Notes: generated by a model not told the origin, from the letters alone. A stretch of 37,134 nucleotides of DNA from Chloroflexota bacterium (GCA_005881275.1 VBEF01000028.1:1-37134); one strand, 5' to 3'; positions 1-8,537 are shown, counted from the first letter of the stretch. A program made the numbers and translations.

Positions 1-19
1 CGAAAGTTAACAGGAGCCT

Positions 20-112
20 ATGGGCAGGTCAACGGTAAAAAAAATCGAATCGCCAGGCAAACCTTGGTGGCTTGACACAGAGCTTTCGGACTCGTTATTG
101 GAGGCCAGCTGA
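20..112 (+). CDS. possible 30-aa leader peptide upstream of the thiolase
   Basis: An ATG at 20 follows AGGAG (12-16) and opens a 30-codon frame ending in TGA at 110-112, three bases before the thiolase ATG at 116. Its stop lies just beyond the thiolase ribosome-binding site, which would permit translational coupling. The peptide contains a KPWWLDTELSDSLLEAS stretch and no recognised domain. It competes with the promoter read at 72-100; if that promoter is the only one used, this frame is not transcribed. Low confidence. Confidence 0.22.
   Translation: MGRSTVKKIESPGKPWWLDTELSDSLLEAS
72..100 (+). promoter_or_regulatory. possible promoter before the thiolase
   Basis: A perfect TTGACA at 72-77, a 17-nt spacer and TTATTG at 95-100 resemble a housekeeping promoter, although the -10 is weak. 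The predicted start point leaves almost no leader before the GGAGG at 100-104 and the ATG at 116, which argues against it. Confidence 0.25.
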
Positions 113-115
113 CAA

Positions 116-1279
116 ATGCGCGAAGTAGTGATCGTCGAAGCCGTCCGCACTCCGATCGGTCGGCGCAACGGCAAGCTCAAGGACGTACACCCGGTCGTGC
201 TCGGATCGCTCGTCCTCAAAGAAGTCGTGCATCGCGCAGGCATCGAGGCGAACCAGGTCGATGACGTCGTGTTCGGCTGCGTCACGCAGGCCGGCGAGCA
301 GAGCCTCAACGTCGGACGCAACGCGTGGCTGACGGCGGGCTTCCCTTTCACCACGCCGGCGACGACGGTCGATCGCCAGTGCGGGTCGAGTCAGCAGGCG
401 GTGCACTTCGCGGCCAACCTGATTCAGTCGGGCGTATGCGACATCACGATCGCGGGCGGCGTCGAGTCGATGACCCGCGTGCCGATGGGCGCGAACGCCG
501 TTTCCCCCGGCACTCCATTTCCGCCCGAGCTGATGGAGCTCTATGACCTGGTGCCACAGGGCATCTCGGCCGAGCTGATGGCTCGCAAGTACGGCATCCC
601 CCGCAAGGCCATGGACGAGCTCAGCGTCGAGAGCCATCGCCGCGCCCACGAGGCGACCGAGAAGGGCTACTTCAAGACGCAGCTGCTGCCGGTCGACATC
701 TCGCTCAACGGCAATGGCCACCACGACCTGTTCGAGCGCGACGAAGGAATCCGCGCGAACGCGACCTACGAGGCGACCTCGGCGCTGCAGCCGGCATTCA
801 ACCCCGAGCACTCGATCACGGCGGCCAACTCGAGCCAGATCTCGGACGGCGCGGCCGCGGTGATGCTGATGTCGCTCGAGAAGGCCAGGGAGCTGGGCAT
901 CAAGCCTCGCGCTCGCATTCGCGCCCAGGCCGTCGTCGGCACCGACCCGGTCCTGATGCTCGAAGGTCCAATCCCGGGGACGGCCGCCGTGTTGAAGCGA
1001 GCCGGGCTCGAGCTGAAAAGCATCGACCTGTTCGAGGTCAACGAGGCATTCGCGTCAGTGGTGCTCGCGTGGCAGAAGGAAACCGGCGCCGACCTGAAAA
1101 AGACGAACGTCAACGGCGGGGCGATCGCGGTCGGCCACCCGCTAGGCGCCTCGGGGGCGATCCTCATGACCCGGCTGCTCAGCGAGCTCGAGCGGCGTGG
1201 GGGACGCTACGGCCTCGAAACGATGTGCTGCGGCGGCGGGCTCGGGACGGCGACGATCATCGACCGCGTCGTGGAATAG
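116..1279 (+). CDS. acetyl-CoA acetyltransferase (thiolase, FadA/AtoB family)
   Basis: A 387-aa cytosolic thiolase that makes or cleaves acetoacetyl-CoA or longer 3-ketoacyl-CoA. The N-terminal motif VEAVRTPIGR, nucleophile Cys89 (DRQCGSSQQA), His341 (GHPLGASGA) and the second active-site Cys371 (CCGGGLGTA) are all present, and the length is typical. The start is the ATG at 116, with GGAGG at 100-104. Its 3' end overlaps the convergent DNA glycosylase gene by 23 nt. The sequence does not decide between beta-oxidation and acetoacetyl-CoA synthesis, and no acyl-CoA dehydrogenase or hydratase is adjacent. Confidence 0.93.
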   Translation: MREVVIVEAVRTPIGRRNGKLKDVHPVVLGSLVLKEVVHRAGIEANQVDDVVFGCVTQAGEQSLNVGRNAWLTAGFPFTTPATTVDRQCGSSQQAVHFAANLIQSGVCDITIAGGVESMTRVPMGANAVSPGTPFPPELMELYDLVPQGISAELMARKYGIPRKAMDELSVESHRRAHEATEKGYFKTQLLPVDISLNGNGHHDLFERDEGIRANATYEATSALQPAFNPEHSITAANSSQISDGAAAVMLMSLEKARELGIKPRARIRAQAVVGTDPVLMLEGPIPGTAAVLKRAGLELKSIDLFEVNEAFASVVLAWQKETGADLKKTNVNGGAIAVGHPLGASGAILMTRLLSELERRGGRYGLETMCCGGGLGTATIIDRVVE

Positions 1280-1853
1280 GCCGCGACAGGCTCGGCGAGT
1301 CGACGCAGTAGCGGAGCAGGCGCTTCTCCCAGCGTCCTGTGCCCTGGACGCCAACTCTTGGCGTGACGAAAACCCGGCGCCTCGGCGCGTCGTCGTCGAG
1401 CATGTAGAGGTCGGGCGGCCGCAGCGGAGCGCCGTTTAGCGCGCGGTCGATCTGCAGCGCGCGGGTGACCAGCCCAGGACCGCTGCAGCGACCGACGCCC
1501 GGGCCAGGCTCGAGGGCGCGGACCAGGACCGCCTGCGGCACGCCCGCCTCACGGGTCACGAAATTCAAGCACCAATGCATGCCGTACGTGAAATAGACGT
1601 ATGCATGCCCGGGAGCCCCGTACATGACCTCGGTCCGAGGCGTCCGCCGTCCGCCCTTCGAATGCGCCGCCAGGTCATCGGGACCGAGGTAGGCCTCGAC
1701 TTCGACCAGCCTGCCCCACATCACGTGTCCGTCGAGCTGGCGGACCAGTACCTTGCCGAGCAGCTCGCGCGCCACGACACGCGTATCACGTTCGAAGAAC
1801 GACGCCTCGAGAATGGTCCCGTCAGTCGCTGGGAGTCTTGACCGGCGTTTCAC
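1257..1853 (-). CDS. 3-methyladenine DNA glycosylase (AAG/MPG family)
   Basis: About 198 aa. It excises alkylated or deaminated purines in base-excision repair. The family signature is clear: ELLGKVLVR, then VEVEAYLGPDDLAAHS with the likely catalytic Glu53, then YVYFTYGMHWCLN. No ATG exists in the right place. I chose the GTG at 1853 because AGAGG lies just upstream and the length then fits the family. With this start the gene begins inside the last 32 nt of the diguanylate cyclase gene, so the two are probably co-transcribed. The C-terminal residues read across the thiolase 3' end on the opposite strand. Confidence 0.88.
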   Translation of the reverse strand: MKRRSRLPATDGTILEASFFERDTRVVARELLGKVLVRQLDGHVMWGRLVEVEAYLGPDDLAAHSKGGRRTPRTEVMYGAPGHAYVYFTYGMHWCLNFVTREAGVPQAVLVRALEPGPGVGRCSGPGLVTRALQIDRALNGAPLRPPDLYMLDDDAPRRRVFVTPRVGVQGTGRWEKRLLRYCVDSPSLSRPIPRRGR

Positions 1854-3264
1854 TGAGCCTCTTCTTGGCCGCGTGGCGCCGCCTCTTGTCGACGTACAGG
1901 GCTTTGTCGGCGGACTGGTACATCGCCTGCCAGTCGAGCCCCGGTCGCCACGCCGTGATGCCGATGCTGAACTCCACAGGCACCGGCAGCTTGGACGTGC
2001 GGTTGAGGTGCTCGAGCGCCTCGCGCACCCGGACGCCAACCTCGCGCGCGTCGCGCTCATCCGCGTCAGGCATCGCGACGCCGAACTCGTCTCCGCCGAG
2101 GCGGCCACATGTATCGGTCGCGCGGACGGCCCGCTGTAGCTCCGCGGCGAGAACACGAATCGCCTCGTCGCCCACGTGGTGTCCGTACGTGTCGTTTATG
2201 TCTTTCAGGTTGTCGAGGTCGATCATCATCAAGGCCAGTCGGCGCTTGTGCCGCTCGGCGGATGCGACAGCGCGGTCGATCGCCCGCTCGAACTCCGGCC
2301 GGTTGGCGAGCCCGGTGAGGTAGTCGGTACGCGCCTCTTTCGTGTGCTGGCGAGCGCGGTCGAGCGCGACCGCGATCTGATCCGCGACGGCGGCGACGAA
2401 CTCCAGATCGCTCGACTCGAAGGTCCTCGGTAAACGCGTCGCGACAGTCATCGCGCCGAGCAACACGCCCTTCGTCCGGAGCTCCGCGCGGATCGCGCTC
2501 CACTCCCCTGCGATGCGGTCGACGCGTGACTCGGCGGGGCCGGTCGAAACCTCGAGCACTCTCATCAGGCCCGAGCGACCGGAGTCCGAGAACTCGTCCT
2601 CTTCGCCAGGCTGCATGCCGATGGTCTTGGCGAGCTTGAGCCGCGCGCCGTCGCGGACCCACACGGCGCCGGCCTGGAGGCCCAGGACCTTGAGCGTCTC
2701 GCGCAGGCCGACCTCGGCGATCTCGCTTACGTCGAGGGAGCGGCCAAGCGCGCTGGCGATGTGGTACAGCCCGCGCAGCTCGCTCTGCCGGGCGCTGTAC
2801 TTGCTCTCGGTGTAGTCGAGGTAGCCTCGGATGAACATCGAGTTCAGGTGCTCGACCACGTCGCCGAGCCGGCTTTGCGCGAGGAGCAGAACCTCGTCCG
2901 CGTATGGGCTCTCGCCCATCTCATCGGTAACACGGGCCATCACGGTGCGGCGGAAGATCGCCAGGCCCTCCATGAGTGACTCGAGGGGCACGCCCTTTTC
3001 CGCGTAGCGGCGTGCGTACTCCCGGGCCTGGGTGTAGTACTCCGGCCAGGGCAGCTTGGAGTCCGGTCGCAGCGACCGGAAAAGCGCCTTCAGGAAGGCG
3101 ACCGACATCCCGACCAGCTCGTCGATCGAGCCGTCCTTGTACCCCTTGAGGAGCTCGGGCTCTATCGCCCGCACGGCCTCCGCGACGACCATCCCACTGT
3201 CGGTCGCGTCAGAGGAAAGACGGTCCGCCACCTCGGCCAATAGGTCACTCGCCCGCTGGGTCAT
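1822..3264 (-). CDS. diguanylate cyclase: PucR-like N-terminal domain, GAF, GGDEF
   Basis: A 480-aa soluble protein predicted to make cyclic di-GMP. Residues about 1-155 are helical and resemble the N-terminal sensory region of PucR/CdaR regulators (GVPLESLMEGLAIFRR). A GAF-like domain spans about 165-305 and a GGDEF domain about 312-460. The active-site motif RLGGDEF is intact at 388-394, and the inhibitory I-site RxxD (R381-D384) sits exactly five residues before it, so an active, product-inhibited cyclase is expected. There is no membrane segment. The gene diverges from the aldolase gene across about 73 nt and is followed by the DNA glycosylase. Confidence 0.92.
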   Translation of the reverse strand: MTQRASDLLAEVADRLSSDATDSGMVVAEAVRAIEPELLKGYKDGSIDELVGMSVAFLKALFRSLRPDSKLPWPEYYTQAREYARRYAEKGVPLESLMEGLAIFRRTVMARVTDEMGESPYADEVLLLAQSRLGDVVEHLNSMFIRGYLDYTESKYSARQSELRGLYHIASALGRSLDVSEIAEVGLRETLKVLGLQAGAVWVRDGARLKLAKTIGMQPGEEDEFSDSGRSGLMRVLEVSTGPAESRVDRIAGEWSAIRAELRTKGVLLGAMTVATRLPRTFESSDLEFVAAVADQIAVALDRARQHTKEARTDYLTGLANRPEFERAIDRAVASAERHKRRLALMMIDLDNLKDINDTYGHHVGDEAIRVLAAELQRAVRATDTCGRLGGDEFGVAMPDADERDAREVGVRVREALEHLNRTSKLPVPVEFSIGITAWRPGLDWQAMYQSADKALYVDKRRRHAAKKRLSETPVKTPSD

Positions 3265-3337
3265 ATCGGCGCACTATAGAGTGACGGATGGCAATTCGCG
3301 AACCTGCGGGACGGGCTAACTAAATGTGTAAGAGGCA

Positions 3338-4417
3338 ATGATGGCAACTGTTACCAGAGGAACCTTAGAGAAGATCGAAGAAGTGCTGGGAGGCGATGCC
3401 CGGGACCTCCTGGAGCATAAGTGCCAGACAGTCCCCAAAGAGCAGCTCCACCTGCCCGGTGGAGACTTCATCGACCGGGTGTGGAAGGACAGCGACCGGC
3501 CGACGCGTGTGCTGCGAAGCATGGAATCGCTGCTCGACCACGGACGGCTGGCCGGAACCGGTTACCTGTCGATTCTGCCCGTCGACCAGGGCATCGAGCA
3601 CACCGCCGGCGCCTCGTTCGCGCCGAACCCGATCTACTTCGACGGCGCCAAGATCGTGGAGCTGGCGGTCGAGGGGGGCTGCAACGCGGTCGCCTCGACA
3701 TTTGGTGTTCTCGGCTCGGTGGCGCGGCGGTACGCCCACAAGATCCCGTTCATCTGCAAGATCAACCACAACGAGCTGCTGACCTACCCCAACCACTACG
3801 ACCAGATTCTCTTCGGGACCGTTAAGGAGGCGTGGGAAATGGGCGCAGTCGCCGTTGGGGCGACGATCTACTTCGGCTCGCCCGAGTCCGACCGCCAGCT
3901 GCAGGAGATCGCGTTAGCCTTCCACGCCGCGCATGAGCTCGGCATGGCCACGGTCCTGTGGTGCTACGTGCGCAACCCCGAGTTCAAGAAGGACGGCGTG
4001 AACTACGAGACCGCCGCCGACCTGACCGGGCAGGCCAACCATCTCGGGGTCACCATCGAGGCCGACATCATCAAGCAGAAGCTGCCCACAACCAATCGCG
4101 GGTTTGAGGTCATCCATTTCGGAGTGACGTCGCCGGCGGTTTACGAGAAGCTTTCGACCGACCACCCCATCGATCTCTGCCGCTACCAGGTGATCAACAA
4201 CTACATGGGACGAGCCGGTCTCATCAACTCCGGGGGTGAGAGCAAAGGCGCGACAGACCTGAAGGAGGCTGTCCGAACCGCCGTCATCAACAAGCGCGCG
4301 GGCGGGATGGGTCTGATCAGCGGCCGCAAGTCGTTCCAGCGCCCAATGAAGGAGGGCATCGAATTACTCCACGCAATCCAGGACGTGTATCTCAACCCAG
4401 CGGTAACCATCGCGTAA
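3338..4417 (+). CDS. fbaB: class I fructose-bisphosphate aldolase (DhnA/FbaB type)
   Basis: A 359-aa Schiff-base aldolase of glycolysis and gluconeogenesis, cleaving or forming fructose 1,6-bisphosphate. It has the archaeal/FbaB layout with [12 protein letters not shown] near 77-88, [11 protein letters not shown] near 138-148, and [10 protein letters not shown], where Lys246 is the likely Schiff-base lysine. C-terminal phosphate-binding motifs ([20 protein letters not shown]) are present. The start is ATG at 3338 or the adjacent in-frame ATG at 3341, after AGAGG. It heads a tightly coupled plus-strand run, and its TAA overlaps the apparent first codon of the next gene. Confidence 0.94.
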   Translation: MMATVTRGTLEKIEEVLGGDARDLLEHKCQTVPKEQLHLPGGDFIDRVWKDSDRPTRVLRSMESLLDHGRLAGTGYLSILPVDQGIEHTAGASFAPNPIYFDGAKIVELAVEGGCNAVASTFGVLGSVARRYAHKIPFICKINHNELLTYPNHYDQILFGTVKEAWEMGAVAVGATIYFGSPESDRQLQEIALAFHAAHELGMATVLWCYVRNPEFKKDGVNYETAADLTGQANHLGVTIEADIIKQKLPTTNRGFEVIHFGVTSPAVYEKLSTDHPIDLCRYQVINNYMGRAGLINSGGESKGATDLKEAVRTAVINKRAGGMGLISGRKSFQRPMKEGIELLHAIQDVYLNPAVTIA

Positions 4418-5103
4418 AGCTCGCGTTCCTCGGCAGCGGCGCAGCCTTTTCGCTGGACCGTTACAACGGGGCCGTCGTCGTTGACGGCCGCGTCCTGCTG
4501 GACGGAGGGGCGCCGCTGCTGCCGCACATGCACCGGCTGGGCATGGACCCCGGTGATATTGCGGTCGTCTTTCTAACCCATTTCCACGGCGACCACACGC
4601 TCGGCCTGCCACCGTTCGTTTTGCACCGCGTCTTCGTCGACCGCAGGCCGTTGACCTTCGTTGGGCCTACTGGAATCGACGAACACCTCGAGAAGCTCTG
4701 GGAGGTGAGCTGGGGACCGGACTGGCAGCGGGTCATGCGGCCGCAGTTCAAGGTGAAATACCTCACCGCCAAAGCGTCCGGAACCATCTCCGGCGTGCGG
4801 TACGAGACCGTCAAGCTCGACCACGGCACGATGGGGAGCAATGGCTACCGCATCCATGTCAACGGCAAGGTCGTCGCGTATTCCGGCGACACGGAACCAA
4901 CGTCGCCCCTGGACAAGCTTGTGAACGGAGCAGACGTTGCCATCGTCGAGGCGACGGGCCCGGGCGATGTGTTCAGCCACATGAGCTGGGAAGCCGCCGC
5001 CAAGTTGAAAAAGCGACATCCCGACACACGCTTCTTGTTCAACCACGTGTACTCGGGCACCATGACCGGCGCGGTCAAAGACCTGCAGGTGATCGAGGTC
5101 TGA
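4414..5103 (+). CDS. metallo-beta-lactamase-fold hydrolase (RNase Z-like), no canonical start codon
   Basis: About 229 aa. The metal site THFHGDH, then YSGDTEP, HMSWE and FNHVYSG, is intact and marks an MBL-fold hydrolase of the RNase Z/phosphodiesterase type; the substrate is unknown. The conserved N-terminal strands ([19 protein letters not shown]) are encoded upstream of the first in-frame ATG at 4528, so the true start must be near 4414. The codon there is GTA, in the sequence GTAA that also contains the aldolase TAA stop. Elsewhere in this window that position would be GTGA or ATGA. No in-frame ATG, GTG or TTG exists further back that I can find. Either a single base change has damaged the start, or the assembly has an error. 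Confidence 0.8.
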   Translation, partial: VKLAFLGSGAAFSLDRYNGAVVVDGRVLLDGGAPLLPHMHRLGMDPGDIAVVFLTHFHGDHTLGLPPFVLHRVFVDRRPLTFVGPTGIDEHLEKLWEVSWGPDWQRVMRPQFKVKYLTAKASGTISGVRYETVKLDHGTMGSNGYRIHVNGKVVAYSGDTEPTSPLDKLVNGADVAIVEATGPGDVFSHMSWEAAAKLKKRHPDTRFLFNHVYSGTMTGAVKDLQVIEV

Positions 5104-5327
5104 AACAAGCCAACAACGCCACGGCGCTCGCTGGTGCTGTCGCGGGAGGAATCGCCGGGGCGGTTGTGTTCGCGGCGCTGGCGGGTCTCGGCAGCCTTCT
5201 CTCGAGCCGCGTCGGCAACCCGATCCCGGTCATCGTCCTCGCCATCGCTGGTGCCTACGGAGGCTGGCTGCTCGGAATCATCGTCTTCGGGGCGATTCGC
5301 GGGGGCAATGAAGGAGATAGAGGATGA
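5100..5327 (+). CDS. small two-helix membrane protein, apparent CTG start
   Basis: A frame of 75 codons with a clear membrane-protein composition: two hydrophobic glycine/alanine-rich segments (about 9-31 and 42-64) separated by SSRVGNPIP. Its only suitable first codon is CTG at 5100, inside CTGA with the preceding TGA stop. It ends in TGA at 5325-5327, overlapping the ATG of the DUF3052 gene. The exact fit between two neighbours and the hydrophobic pattern support a real gene. No family is recognised. Confidence 0.6.
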   Translation: MKQANNATALAGAVAGGIAGAVVFAALAGLGSLLSSRVGNPIPVIVLAIAGAYGGWLLGIIVFGAIRGGNEGDRG

Positions 5328-5731
5328 GCCCGGCCGATAGCGCATCGACCCGACCGCTCCTCGACAAGCTCGGTGTGAAACCGGGCGCGAAGGTGGCAAT
5401 GGTCGGTCTCGACGATGCTTCGTTCCTCAAGCTGCTGCGCTCGCGGACGCAAGACATCGTCCGGAGCAAGCCCCGGACTCCCTGCGACATCGTCTTCCTC
5501 GCCGCGAACGAGACGCGCGACCTCGAGCGGCTGAAGGAGGTGAAGTCGTGGATCGAGCCCAACGGCGCGATCTGGGTCGTGCGCCCGAAGGGCGGGCGCA
5601 GCGCATTGCGTGACACGGACCTCATCGACGCGGGGCTCGCCGCGGGTCTTGTCGACAACAAGATCGCGAGCTTTTCAGACACGCATGGCGCGATGCGTTT
5701 CGTCTTCCGCTTGCGTGACCGCCCCAGGTGA
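5324..5731 (+). CDS. DUF3052 family protein
   Basis: A 135-aa protein matching the DUF3052 pattern: an N-terminal KLGVKPGAKVAMVGLDD, a central CDIVFLAANE, then GAIWVVRPKGG and a C-terminal ending in RFVFRLR. The fold looks like a small Rossmann-type alpha/beta domain. The family has no established function and is common in Actinobacteria and relatives. The ATG at 5324 overlaps the upstream stop (ATGA) and its own stop overlaps the next start (GTGA), so it is translationally coupled to both. Confidence 0.82.
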   Translation: MSPADSASTRPLLDKLGVKPGAKVAMVGLDDASFLKLLRSRTQDIVRSKPRTPCDIVFLAANETRDLERLKEVKSWIEPNGAIWVVRPKGGRSALRDTDLIDAGLAAGLVDNKIASFSDTHGAMRFVFRLRDRPR

Positions 5732-6207
5732 CCTTGAGCATTCGACCCGGCGAGCTGAAGGACGTGCCGCTGATCGCGGAGCTGATCCGAGGGCTTGCCC
5801 GCTACGAGAAGCTGGAGCACGAGATCACGATGACCGAGGAGAAGCTGACGGCACACCTCTTCGGGGAACGGCGGTACGCGGAAACGCTGATCGCGGAAGA
5901 CGGAGGCCAGCCCGTCGGCTTTGCTCTGTTCTTTCACAGCTTCTCAACGTTTCTCGCGCAGCCCGGCCTCTACCTCGAAGACCTTTTCGTCGTACCGGCT
6001 CGGCGCGGCGCGGGCATCGGTCGAGCTCTGCTCGAGCGCCTCGCACAGGTTGCCGTCGATCGGGGTTGCGGCCGCCTCGAGTGGGCAGTGCTGGACTGGA
6101 ACAAGGACGCGATCCGGTTCTACGAGCGGCTCGGGGCGAAGCCCAACTCGGAGTGGACGGTCTACCGGCTTACGGGCGAGCCGCTCCACGCCCTTGCCGG
6201 AGAATAG
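5728..6207 (+). CDS. GNAT-family N-acetyltransferase
   Basis: A 159-aa GCN5-related acetyltransferase. SIRPGELKDVPLIAELI opens the domain, LEDLFVVPARRGAGIGRALL is the acetyl-CoA pyrophosphate-binding motif, and WAVLDWNKDAIRFYERLGAK is motif B. The N-terminal spacing and ARYEKLEHE resemble the diamine (spermidine/spermine) acetyltransferase subgroup, but the substrate cannot be fixed. The GTG start at 5728 overlaps the DUF3052 stop. Confidence 0.9.
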   Translation: MTLSIRPGELKDVPLIAELIRGLARYEKLEHEITMTEEKLTAHLFGERRYAETLIAEDGGQPVGFALFFHSFSTFLAQPGLYLEDLFVVPARRGAGIGRALLERLAQVAVDRGCGRLEWAVLDWNKDAIRFYERLGAKPNSEWTVYRLTGEPLHALAGE

Positions 6208-6214
6208 AGAACGC

Positions 6215-6502
6215 ATGGAAGTCCTCCGGCCCAAGGAGCTGGACACGCACCCCGGCGACGAGATCGTCAGGTGGTCGCGCGAGCAGCTCGAGATCGCTCG
6301 GTCGATCCTCGACAACCCCGGCGGAGGGCTTCTGTTCGCGACGCAGACCATCGGCCAGGTCCGCTCCGGACTGGGCGAGCGCGACGCAGCGCGCTGGAAG
6401 GAAGTCGTGGCGGTGCTCGGCCAGGCGGAGGACGCCGCCGTGCGCCGCGAGTTCGAGACGGCGCGCAGGCTGCTGGAAGAGGCGGCGCACAAGCTCCGCT
6501 AG
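6215..6502 (+). CDS. short helical hypothetical protein
   Basis: A 95-aa protein starting at ATG 6215, seven bases after the GNAT stop. It is charged and predicted mostly helical (EIVRWSREQLEIARSIL, VRREFETARRLLEEAAHKL). No signal peptide, cysteine or recognised domain is visible. It is probably the last gene of the run that begins with the aldolase, and its stop overlaps the convergent oxidoreductase stop by 4 nt. Confidence 0.6.
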   Translation: MEVLRPKELDTHPGDEIVRWSREQLEIARSILDNPGGGLLFATQTIGQVRSGLGERDAARWKEVVAVLGQAEDAAVRREFETARRLLEEAAHKLR

Positions 6503-7446
6503 GTCGAGGCCGCCGCCTCCAGCGTCGCTTCAAAACCCTTGGCGCCCTGATGACCGCCGAACGGGCCAACGCCCGGTAGCGTGACGCCCGCCTCCTGGTA
6601 GAGGCGCACCGCGGCGCGCACCTGCTCCTCGTCGCCGATCCCCGCAAGCTGATCCAGGGTTTCCTCGCTGACGTCGCCCGCCTCGAGCTCAGACTTGAGC
6701 CCGCTCGCGTCCATCATCTTTCGGTAGTAAGGAAGGCTCGCGTAGCGGGCAACGGTGTGCCGGAACACGTCCTGGGCGGCCTTCCGGTCTGAGGTGAGGC
6801 ATACCGGCACCGCGGCCACGATCTCGAATCCATCCATTGTCTTGCCTACCTTGCGGCGCCCAGCAGCGATTGCCGGGATGATGTGGTCGCGTATGTAATC
6901 GGGGCGGCACATCCACAGGACCACGCCGTCCGCCATCTCGCCAGCGAGCTCCAGCATGCGGGGATTGAGCGCCGAGATCATGATCGGCAGGTCCGGTCGG
7001 CGCGGCGCCGAGTAGGACCAGCGCGCCGTGAAGTGGCTGCCCTCGAAGCTGCAGCCGCCGTCACGAAGGCTGGTCCTCACGATCGTCTGGTACTCGCGCA
7101 TCGCCTCCACAGGCTTCTCGATCTTCAAGCCCCACATCGTCTCGACCGTCACCTTGTGGCTGATGCCCATGCCCAGGATGAACCTGCCACCTGAAACCTC
7201 GTCCAGCGTCGCGGCCATCTGCGCCATCGCGGTCGGATGACGCGTGTAGATCGGGAGCACCCCGGTGCCGAGCGTGACCCGTTGCGTTGCGTTGGCGTAG
7301 GCGGCCAGCAAAAGCGACGCATCGCGGGCGTCGGGGAGCTGAGTCGTCCAGACCGACCTGAAGCCCATGCGCTCCGCCATCTCCGCCCGCAGCACCGACT
7401 CATGGAGGGTTTTCACGGCTGGGTTGAAGACCGCAAGATGAGCCAT
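6499..7446 (-). CDS. LLM-class (F420-dependent type) flavin oxidoreductase
   Basis: About 315 aa with the bacterial luciferase-like TIM-barrel pattern: RAEMAERMGFRSVWTT, TLGTGVLPIYTRHPTAMAQM, DEVSGGRFILGMGISH, and a C-terminal IGDEEQVRAAVRLYQEAGV. These segments match F420-dependent LLM oxidoreductases (methylene-tetrahydromethanopterin reductase-like) more than FMN monooxygenases. Cofactor F420 is therefore likely in this organism, though that is inference. I chose the ATG at 7446 (MAHLAVFNPA), which fits the family N-terminus; a longer frame to 7503 has no homology signal. Confidence 0.88.
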   Translation of the reverse strand: MAHLAVFNPAVKTLHESVLRAEMAERMGFRSVWTTQLPDARDASLLLAAYANATQRVTLGTGVLPIYTRHPTAMAQMAATLDEVSGGRFILGMGISHKVTVETMWGLKIEKPVEAMREYQTIVRTSLRDGGCSFEGSHFTARWSYSAPRRPDLPIMISALNPRMLELAGEMADGVVLWMCRPDYIRDHIIPAIAAGRRKVGKTMDGFEIVAAVPVCLTSDRKAAQDVFRHTVARYASLPYYRKMMDASGLKSELEAGDVSEETLDQLAGIGDEEQVRAAVRLYQEAGVTLPGVGPFGGHQGAKGFEATLEAAAST

Positions 7447-7464
7447 TGCCCGACAATCTAGCGA

Positions 7465-8337
7465 GTGAGTCTGGCGCAGGCATTGTTCATCGGCCTGTTG
7501 CAAGGCGCGACCGAGCTCTTCCCAGTCTCCTCACTCGGCCATGCGGTGCTGATCCCCAGCCTTTTGCATTGGAGCTTCAGACAGTCCGATCCGTCGTTCG
7601 TGCCCTTCCTGGTCCTCCTCCATCTCGGCACGGCGACCGCACTTCTGATCCTCTACCGCGACCAATGGGTCGTGATCATTCGCGGCTTTTTCACCGCCGC
7701 GATACGGGGCCAGATGAAAACGGATTCCGAGCGGCTCGCGATGTTGCTTCTCGTCGGCACCATTCCCGCGGCGGTACTCGGGGTCTTCCTCGAGAGCCGG
7801 ATCAAGAGTCTGTTCGCCAGCCCGTATGAAGCCGCCGGCTTCCTGGTCGCGAACGGTGTGCTGATGCTGGCTTTCGAGCTTCTTCGGCGCCGCGCGGAGC
7901 GACAGGCGGCGCTGTCAGGCGAATCTCGGGGCGAGCAGGAGGCTCACTTCGCCACCGCGGAACGGATCAGCTTCCGTGCCGCCGCCCTGGTTGGCGCGTG
8001 CCAGGCCCTGGCCTTTCTCCCAGGGATCTCGCGTTCGGGCGTCACGATCGGTGGCGGGTTGCTCGCCGGGCTTCGGCATCAGGAGGCGGCGCGATTCTCG
8101 TTCCTGCTCGCGACTCCGGTGATCCTGGGCGCGGGCGTCCTCGAGGTACCTCAGCTGTTCTCGAGCGGCGTCCCGGTGGCTGAGTACCTGGCGGCGGCCG
8201 TGCTTTCGGGCGTCGCCGCGTATGCGAGCGCGCGCTTTCTCCTGCGCTACTTCCGCTCCGGCCGGCTCGACCCCTACGGCTGGTACTGCATCGCCGCTGG
8301 GCTGGCGGCCCTCGCTTTGCTACATTTCAGCCTGTGA
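7465..8337 (+). CDS. uppP: undecaprenyl-diphosphatase
   Basis: A 290-aa polytopic membrane enzyme that dephosphorylates undecaprenyl pyrophosphate to recycle the lipid carrier for peptidoglycan. Both signature regions are present: QGATELFPVSSLGH near 14-27, the Q/ExxxE-type motif, and PGISRSGVTIGGG near 190-200. A hydrophilic loop (about 135-160, with RRRAERQAA) lies mid-protein. The start is GTG at 7465, separated from the divergent oxidoreductase start by only 18 nt. Its stop overlaps the start of the next small membrane gene. Confidence 0.94.
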   Translation: MSLAQALFIGLLQGATELFPVSSLGHAVLIPSLLHWSFRQSDPSFVPFLVLLHLGTATALLILYRDQWVVIIRGFFTAAIRGQMKTDSERLAMLLLVGTIPAAVLGVFLESRIKSLFASPYEAAGFLVANGVLMLAFELLRRRAERQAALSGESRGEQEAHFATAERISFRAAALVGACQALAFLPGISRSGVTIGGGLLAGLRHQEAARFSFLLATPVILGAGVLEVPQLFSSGVPVAEYLAAAVLSGVAAYASARFLLRYFRSGRLDPYGWYCIAAGLAALALLHFSL

Positions 8338-8537
8338 TGAAATCCAGCTCGTTGGCGGTTGGCCTGGGGGTCCTCGGCGTCATTTTCATCATCATCGCCG
8401 TCCTGTACGCGATAGGTGTGCTGCAGATACTCACGTCGACAACGTCGGGACCGCACTACAAGCACGCGGTCCTGTTTGCGGTTCTCGCGGTGGCCAGCTT
8501 CGTGGCCGCCAACTTCGCCCGACCGAAAACGGCTTAG
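8334..8537 (+). CDS. small two-helix membrane protein
   Basis: A 67-aa protein with two hydrophobic helices (about 7-30 and 45-61) joined by a short polar loop containing STTSGPHYKH. It starts at GTG 8334, with an adjacent in-frame ATG at 8337, and overlaps the uppP stop, so it is coupled to uppP. The family is not recognised. The 3' end overlaps the convergent FAD enzyme by 4 nt. Confidence 0.66.
   Translation: MMKSSSLAVGLGVLGVIFIIIAVLYAIGVLQILTSTTSGPHYKHAVLFAVLAVASFVAANFARPKTA

Noticed and set aside
7-354. Minus-strand 115-codon frame at the window start
   Set aside because: Antisense to the thiolase N-terminus and its leader; no domain.
3295-3302. TTCGCGAA palindrome between the diguanylate cyclase and aldolase genes, considered as a LexA-type or other operator
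   Set aside because: Only eight bases, expected often by chance at this GC content, and no second copy nearby.
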